Source: Dehalococcoidia bacterium (GTDB lineage Bacteria > Chloroflexota > Dehalococcoidia > Lucifugimonadales > Lucifugimonadaceae). From it: a stretch of 64,000 nt of DNA. Below the pieces are notes generated by a model. It worked only from the letters and a program-made list of their open reading frames with translations, had not been told where the DNA came from and made no database searches. A program made the translations under genes and the position numbers. Of the stretch, positions 59,424 to 64,000 are shown in pieces; positions within the stretch are counted from its first letter, which is position 1, and every line of letters begins with the position of its first letter. The stretch spans positions 47,340 through 111,339 of the forward strand of contig JAJEGY010000006.1 of the NCBI GenBank assembly GCA_022819585.1, in the 5' to 3' direction.

Positions 59424-60983
59424 ATGTCCCTGACCAACAGCAACCAAATCAAAGTCATCATCGTCGGCGCTGGCCACAACGGACTAGTCGCCGCCGGATA
59501 CCTCGCTCGCGCCGGACTCAACGTCCAGGTCCTCGAACGCAGAGACGTCGTTGGTGGCGCAGTCGTCACTGAGGAGTGGTTCCCCGGATTCCACATCTCT
59601 ACCTGCTCATACGTCTGCCACATCCTCCAGAAAAAGGTCATCGACGACCTCGAACTCCGACAATACGGCTTCCACGTCTATCCCATCGACCCCTCACGCG
59701 TCCACCCCTACCCTAACGGCAACGCCGTAACCTTCTGGCACGACGACGCCCACACCGTCGAGCAGCTCCGCGACCAATACCCCGAAGACGCCGACGCATG
59801 GTTCGCATGGGCCGACTTCTGGCACAGCGCCGTACGCATCCTCAGCGACTACTACCTCGGCCCGCCTCCCTCCCTCGCCGAACTCACCGACCGATTCCGA
59901 CAGGAAGGCGAAGAGGAACTCCTCGAAACCCTCCTCACCGTACCCCTGAAAGACCTCATAAAACGCTACTTCGTCTCCGACGAGGTAAGAGCCGCCGTCA
60001 GCACCGGCGCAATGGACATGGGCGACATCAGCGCGCCCGGCAGCGCATACATCGCCGCCCTCTACCGCTTTAGCGCATTCCGCGAAGACACCGAAAACTA
60101 CGGCATCGTACGCGGCGGCATGGGCGGCATCACCCAGTCTCTCGCACGATCCGCCAAGGCTTCAGGTGCCAAAATCCAAACCAGCACCGAGGTCAACCGC
60201 ATCCTCGCACAAAACGGAAAAACCACCGGCGTCGAACTCAAAAACGGCGAAACAATCGACGCCGACATCGTAATCTCAAACGCCGACCCCAAGCGCACAT
60301 ACCTCACACTCCTGGACGAATCATCCCTAGACACCGACTTCCTAAACGAAGTCAAATCCCTAAAAACCCAAGCCGCATCCGCCAAATTCCTCTGCGCCGT
60401 CAAGGAACTCCCCGACTTCTCACGTCACCTCGGACCCAACTTCGATCCCAAGCACTTGGCAATGATCACCATCTGCCCATCTGTCGACCAGAGCGAGATG
60501 GCATGGAACGACTGCAAGAACGGAATAGTCACTAAAACCCCCATCATGCAGTTGCAGATCCCCTCGGTCTACGACGATTCGGTCGCACCCGAAGGCCACC
60601 ACGTCCTATCCCTCTGGATCTACTTCCTACCGCCACACGTCAAAGACTCCTCATGGTCAGATGTGCGCCAAGAATACGGTGAGTGGCTCATCGACTACGT
60701 AACCTCATACGCCCCAAACTTCCGAGACTCCATCATCGACTGGACGCTCCTAACACCCGAGGACATCGAAGACCGCATCGGACTCACCGACGGCAACATC
60801 CGGCACCTAGACATGATCCCCCAGCAGATGATGTCCCGCCGACCTCTTCCCGGATGGTCCGACTACCGCTCACCCATCGCCGGCCTATACCTCTGCGGTG
60901 CAGGAACCCATCCCGGCGGCGAAGTAACAGGCGCTCCCGGACACAACGCAGCCCACGTCATCCTAGAAGACCTCGGCCCATAA
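59424..60983 (+). CDS. NAD(P)/FAD-dependent oxidoreductase, phytoene-desaturase-like
   Basis: VIIVGAGHNGLVAAGYLARAGLNVQVLERRDVVGGAVVTEEWFPG; C-terminal GLYLCGAGTHPGGEVTGAPGHNAAHVIL. Confidence 0.92.
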   Translation: MSLTNSNQIKVIIVGAGHNGLVAAGYLARAGLNVQVLERRDVVGGAVVTEEWFPGFHISTCSYVCHILQKKVIDDLELRQYGFHVYPIDPSRVHPYPNGNAVTFWHDDAHTVEQLRDQYPEDADAWFAWADFWHSAVRILSDYYLGPPPSLAELTDRFRQEGEEELLETLLTVPLKDLIKRYFVSDEVRAAVSTGAMDMGDISAPGSAYIAALYRFSAFREDTENYGIVRGGMGGITQSLARSAKASGAKIQTSTEVNRILAQNGKTTGVELKNGETIDADIVISNADPKRTYLTLLDESSLDTDFLNEVKSLKTQAASAKFLCAVKELPDFSRHLGPNFDPKHLAMITICPSVDQSEMAWNDCKNGIVTKTPIMQLQIPSVYDDSVAPEGHHVLSLWIYFLPPHVKDSSWSDVRQEYGEWLIDYVTSYAPNFRDSIIDWTLLTPEDIEDRIGLTDGNIRHLDMIPQQMMSRRPLPGWSDYRSPIAGLYLCGAGTHPGGEVTGAPGHNAAHVILEDLGP

Positions 60984-60993
60984 CACCCGCTGC

Positions 60994-62730
60994 ATGAACA
61001 CCCGCTCCATTTGGCGACCTGACAAGGACGAGGTCATCGTCGAAAACGGCGCCGTCGCTACCGCTCACCCAATCGCAGCACAAGTCGGCGTCGACATCCT
61101 CAAAAGCGGAGGAAACGCCGTAGACGCCGCCATCGCTACCGGTTTCTGCCTCAACGTCGTCGAGCCATCAAGCTCCTGCATCGCCGGCCACGGTCAGATG
61201 ATCGTCCACATGGCAGCCGAGCGCCGCAACGTCGCCATCGAATACGGACATCGCGCGCCAAAGGCCGCAACCGCCGACATGTTCAAGATCACCGGACAAG
61301 CGGTCACCGGAAACGGCATCTATCAGGTCGAAGACAACGCCAACGCCGTCGGACACCGCGCAGTGGGTGTCCCCGGAGTCACCGCCGGCATGTGCCGCGC
61401 TCACGAGCTATTCGGCACTCTACCTCTCGAACAACTCCTCGAACCCGCCGTCCACTACGCCAGAGAAGGCTTCGACGCAGACTCGACCACAACCCTCGGC
61501 ATCGCCAACAACATGCCCAACTTCAGCCGCTACGGAGAAGCGGCAAACATCTTCCTGAATAACGGCTTTCCTCCTCCTCCCGGCACCAAAATCTTTCAGC
61601 GAGACCTCGCAGACACCCTCGAACGCATCGGTAGAGAAGGCAAAGACGCTCTACATCGCGGCGAGATTGCGGCAGCCATCGACGAGGAGATGAAACAAAA
61701 CGACGGTATCCTGACCGCCCAAGACCTCGCCGATTATGAACCCCTGGTCCTGGCTCCTGCTGAAACCTCCTACAGAGGTCATCGAATCCTAAGCTGTCCC
61801 GTACCCGCCGGCACCGTCACAACCCTTCAAATCCTCAACATCCTCGAAAACTTCGATCTTCCAAACCTCACACACGCCTCGCCAGAGCATCTCCACCTCT
61901 ACATCGAGGCAGCACGCCACGCATTCGCCGACCGTTACAGCTACGTAGGCGACCCCGACTTCGGTCCAGTGCCGACCAGCGGGATCCTGTCGAAGAACTA
62001 CGCACGGCTGCTGGCAGATGCCATCGATCCTATGACAGCGAAACTCGAAGACGAGCGCGAAATCCAACCATGGGTCGCATACGCCGACTCCCCGCTCCAC
62101 GACCCGTGGCCTCACGACTCGCAACCATCGCCCGAACACACCCTCCCCGCTTCGCCACCCAGCGACGGCGACTGCACAACCCACTTCAGCATCATCGATC
62201 GCGACCGAAACATGGTCGCCTGCACCCAGACCGCCGTCGGAGGATTCGGCTCCTCCGTCATCGTTCCTGGCACCGGAGTTCTGCTGACCAACTGCATGGT
62301 CGTCTTCAACCCGATGCCCGGAACCGCAAACTCCATCCAGGGATACAAACGCGGCCTCAACAACATGTCCCCTGTCCTTGTCCTCAAAAACGACGAACCA
62401 TTCCTCACCGTCGGCGCACCCGGCGGACGCAGAATCATCTGCCGCATCGCACACATCATCTCCAACATCATCGACTTCGGCATGTCTATGCAGAACGCCA
62501 TCACCGCCCCCTCAGTCGACGCCGCAGAACGCGAAACCTTCATCGACCACCGTATCGATCCCGAAACCATCGAAACCCTCACAAGCATCGGCCATAACAC
62601 CAAAACCGTCCCCGAACCCGCCACCGGCGGAGCATTCTCCCGCCCCCGAGGCATCCTAATAAACCCCCAAACCAACAACCTACACGCAGGCGTCCATCCC
62701 TTCGGCCCAGACCAAGCCCAAGGCTACTAA
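60994..62730 (+). CDS. gamma-glutamyltransferase family protein
   Basis: VDILKSGGNAVDAAIATGFCLNVVEPSSSCIAGHGQMIVH, DCTTHFSIIDRDRNMVACTQT (autoprocessing Thr region), GAPGGRRII. Confidence 0.92.
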   Translation: MNTRSIWRPDKDEVIVENGAVATAHPIAAQVGVDILKSGGNAVDAAIATGFCLNVVEPSSSCIAGHGQMIVHMAAERRNVAIEYGHRAPKAATADMFKITGQAVTGNGIYQVEDNANAVGHRAVGVPGVTAGMCRAHELFGTLPLEQLLEPAVHYAREGFDADSTTTLGIANNMPNFSRYGEAANIFLNNGFPPPPGTKIFQRDLADTLERIGREGKDALHRGEIAAAIDEEMKQNDGILTAQDLADYEPLVLAPAETSYRGHRILSCPVPAGTVTTLQILNILENFDLPNLTHASPEHLHLYIEAARHAFADRYSYVGDPDFGPVPTSGILSKNYARLLADAIDPMTAKLEDEREIQPWVAYADSPLHDPWPHDSQPSPEHTLPASPPSDGDCTTHFSIIDRDRNMVACTQTAVGGFGSSVIVPGTGVLLTNCMVVFNPMPGTANSIQGYKRGLNNMSPVLVLKNDEPFLTVGAPGGRRIICRIAHIISNIIDFGMSMQNAITAPSVDAAERETFIDHRIDPETIETLTSIGHNTKTVPEPATGGAFSRPRGILINPQTNNLHAGVHPFGPDQAQGY

Positions 62731-62732
62731 CC

Positions 62733-62870
62733 TCCACCCCTTCCTTCAGGAGAGGGCAGGGACAGGCAACCCCGTAGGGCAGATTTCAAACAACCTGCTC
62801 TGCAAGCGAAGGGGGCAACCCATTTTCCACCCCCTCCTTCAGGAGGGGGCAGGGGGAGGCAACCCGTAGG
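62733..62870 (+). repeat. palindromic repeat family 3 (CCTTCAGGAG..GGGCAGGG) x2
   Basis: ccaccccttccttcaggagagggcagggacaggcaaccccgtaggg and ccaccccctccttcaggagggggcagggggaggcaacccgtagg. Confidence 0.7.
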
Positions 62871-63021
62871 ACCCATTCGTGAACGACACAGGAGAGATGG
62901 AATCGTAGGGGTCGCTCGAGAACGACACGGGAAAGGTGAAATCGTAGGGGCCGTTCGTGAACGGCCCGGGGCGGGGCTGCGAAGGAAGCGAAGCGAACCT
63001 TCGCAGAGTGACGGACTCCCT
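62865..63021 (+). repeat. REP-like family 1 array: two degenerate units plus one canonical two-hairpin copy, 39-nt period
   Basis: CGTAGG units start at 62865, 62904 and 62943; the last matches copies 2 and 3 through the second hairpin CTGCGAAGG..CCTTCGCAG. Confidence 0.82.
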
Positions 63022-63087
63022 CAAAAACCACCACTCCTCCCACACCCCCCAAACCTCAACTAAAACTCCCAACGACTACGCACGTTC

Positions 63088-63126
63088 CCCCTCTCCCGCT
63101 GGGCGGGAGAGGGCCAGGGTGAGGGC
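63088..63126 (+). repeat. palindromic repeat family 2, copy 1
   Basis: CCCTCTCCCGCTGGGCGGGAGAGGGCCAGGGTGAGGGCG. Confidence 0.82.
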
Positions 63127-63233
63127 GAGGGGAAGAGCGGGGCCAGACGAACTCCCCCAGCGCAAAATCCCAAACAACCAGAACAAAATCCCAATAATCC
63201 CCCGATCCCAGAAATCCCAGTTCAGACAACAAC

Positions 63234-63262
63234 TTGACAACACCAACATACGTATTAATATA
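63234..63262 (+). promoter_or_regulatory. putative sigma70-type promoter for region B
   Basis: acTTGACAacaccaacatacgtatTAATATaga: TTGACA with TAATAT 16 nt downstream (TATAGA also possible). Confidence 0.5.
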
Positions 63263-63269
63263 GATAACA

Positions 63270-64000
63270 GTTTGATCGACAGACTTGCGCCGCGCAACGG
63301 AAGCGGCCACCCCCAGCCCGGGGAACCATCGGGAAAAGCGTCAGCCGCGAAAGCGACTGCGATCAGACCCTCCGAAAGAGGACGAGACCGTAGAGCCGCC
63401 GAAACGGCTGTGGCGACGCCCCCGCAGCGGCTGCCGAGTCGCTGAAAGGAGAACCGGGTCCTGTTGGAAGCGCACCTCGGACCATTGTCTCAGCCGCGGC
63501 GAGCAGGGCTGTCCAGTCGCCGCCGGTCCGGAAGGACCAAGCCGGTCAGCGCCGAAGCCGCAGAGAAGCGGCATCGGCGAAGGGGCTCGGGAGGACGTGC
63601 GTGGATGCAGGGAGACGTCGTATTCGCTCGCCACGGGGACGGCTACAGGTTTCAGGCCGAAAGGCCGATGGAAGGCGACGAACTCGTCAACCCCCTCCGA
63701 GGGGGAGACCCCACGTCCCCTCTCCCGCTCCGCGGGAGAGGGCCAGGGTGAGGGCGCCGTCGTCGTCCGGGCAGGAGCGCTGGCAGCTCCCGCAGAACCT
63801 GGATATGGGACGGATCCTGGTGTCTGCCCCGCCAAACGGCGCAAGTCGACCGCGGATTTACGGTGCAGTGACGCGTAAACGCTGCACCGTCGAGAAGCGG
63901 AGCAAAAGTGCGTAACTCCGAAGCAGGAGCCGTGCAGAGCACACGGCCCTCCTTCGGCCGCCACCGTAAGTCCGAAGGGCGCATCGCAAGGCGATCGCGG
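63270..64000 (+). ncRNA. candidate large structured non-coding RNA (copy B, continues past window end)
   Basis: Dense hairpins with GNRA-like loops: GGTCC-GGAA-GGACC (63525-63538), GCCGA/TCGGC enclosing GCCGC-AGAGAA-GCGGC (63551-63578), GGCC-GAAA-GGCC (63655-63666), CCCCCT-CCG-AGGGGG; shares GGACGGCTACAGG (63637-63649) with CGACGGATACAGG of region A (540-552). Confidence 0.5.
63717..63756 (+). repeat. palindromic repeat family 2, copy 2 (inside candidate ncRNA B)
   Basis: CCCTCTCCCGCTCCGCGGGAGAGGGCCAGGGTGAGGGCG. Confidence 0.85.

Noticed and set aside
62865-62970. Possible CRISPR array from the 39-nt periodic units
   Set aside because: Only three units, unequally degenerate, palindromic cores rather than repeat-spacer structure, no cas genes.
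63285-63878. 197-aa ORF and overlapping antisense 207-aa ORF
   Set aside because: High-GC open frames on both strands without protein-like sequence; they overlap GNRA-like hairpins and a palindromic repeat.

Overview
The window is a mostly ordinary, gene-dense chromosomal segment, probably from Chloroflexota (SAR202/Dehalococcoidia-like). That affiliation is inferred from gene content: DUF3090/SCO1664 genes, enolase-superfamily paralogs and a citramalate synthase T-box. Core genes include ispE, rsmA, galU, lepA, hisH-hisA-hisF-hisIE, rplU-rpmA-rpmE, gyrA, htpX and cimA. There are two tRNAs (Gly-TCC, Ser-GCT), a large-type SRP RNA and a complete Opp-type ABC operon. The observations most worth a second look are: (1) two long GC-rich hairpin-dense regions (about 100-1010 and 63240-end) that do not look protein-coding, start at similar TTGACA promoters and share a short motif and stem order, so they may be two copies of an undescribed large structured ncRNA; (2) a RAYT-type (IS200-like/REP-associated) transposase next to dispersed palindromic REP elements, with a 39-40 nt periodic arrangement; (3) an ATP sulfurylase with a shortened APS-kinase-like C-terminal domain lacking the Walker A lysine; (4) a T-box leader upstream of cimA; (5) a class-I amidotransferase-like protein with a substituted triad; (6) a small accessory operon of a P-loop kinase, a Nudix protein and an orphan BrnA-like antitoxin. 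All calls come from reading the sequence; no database searches were run.
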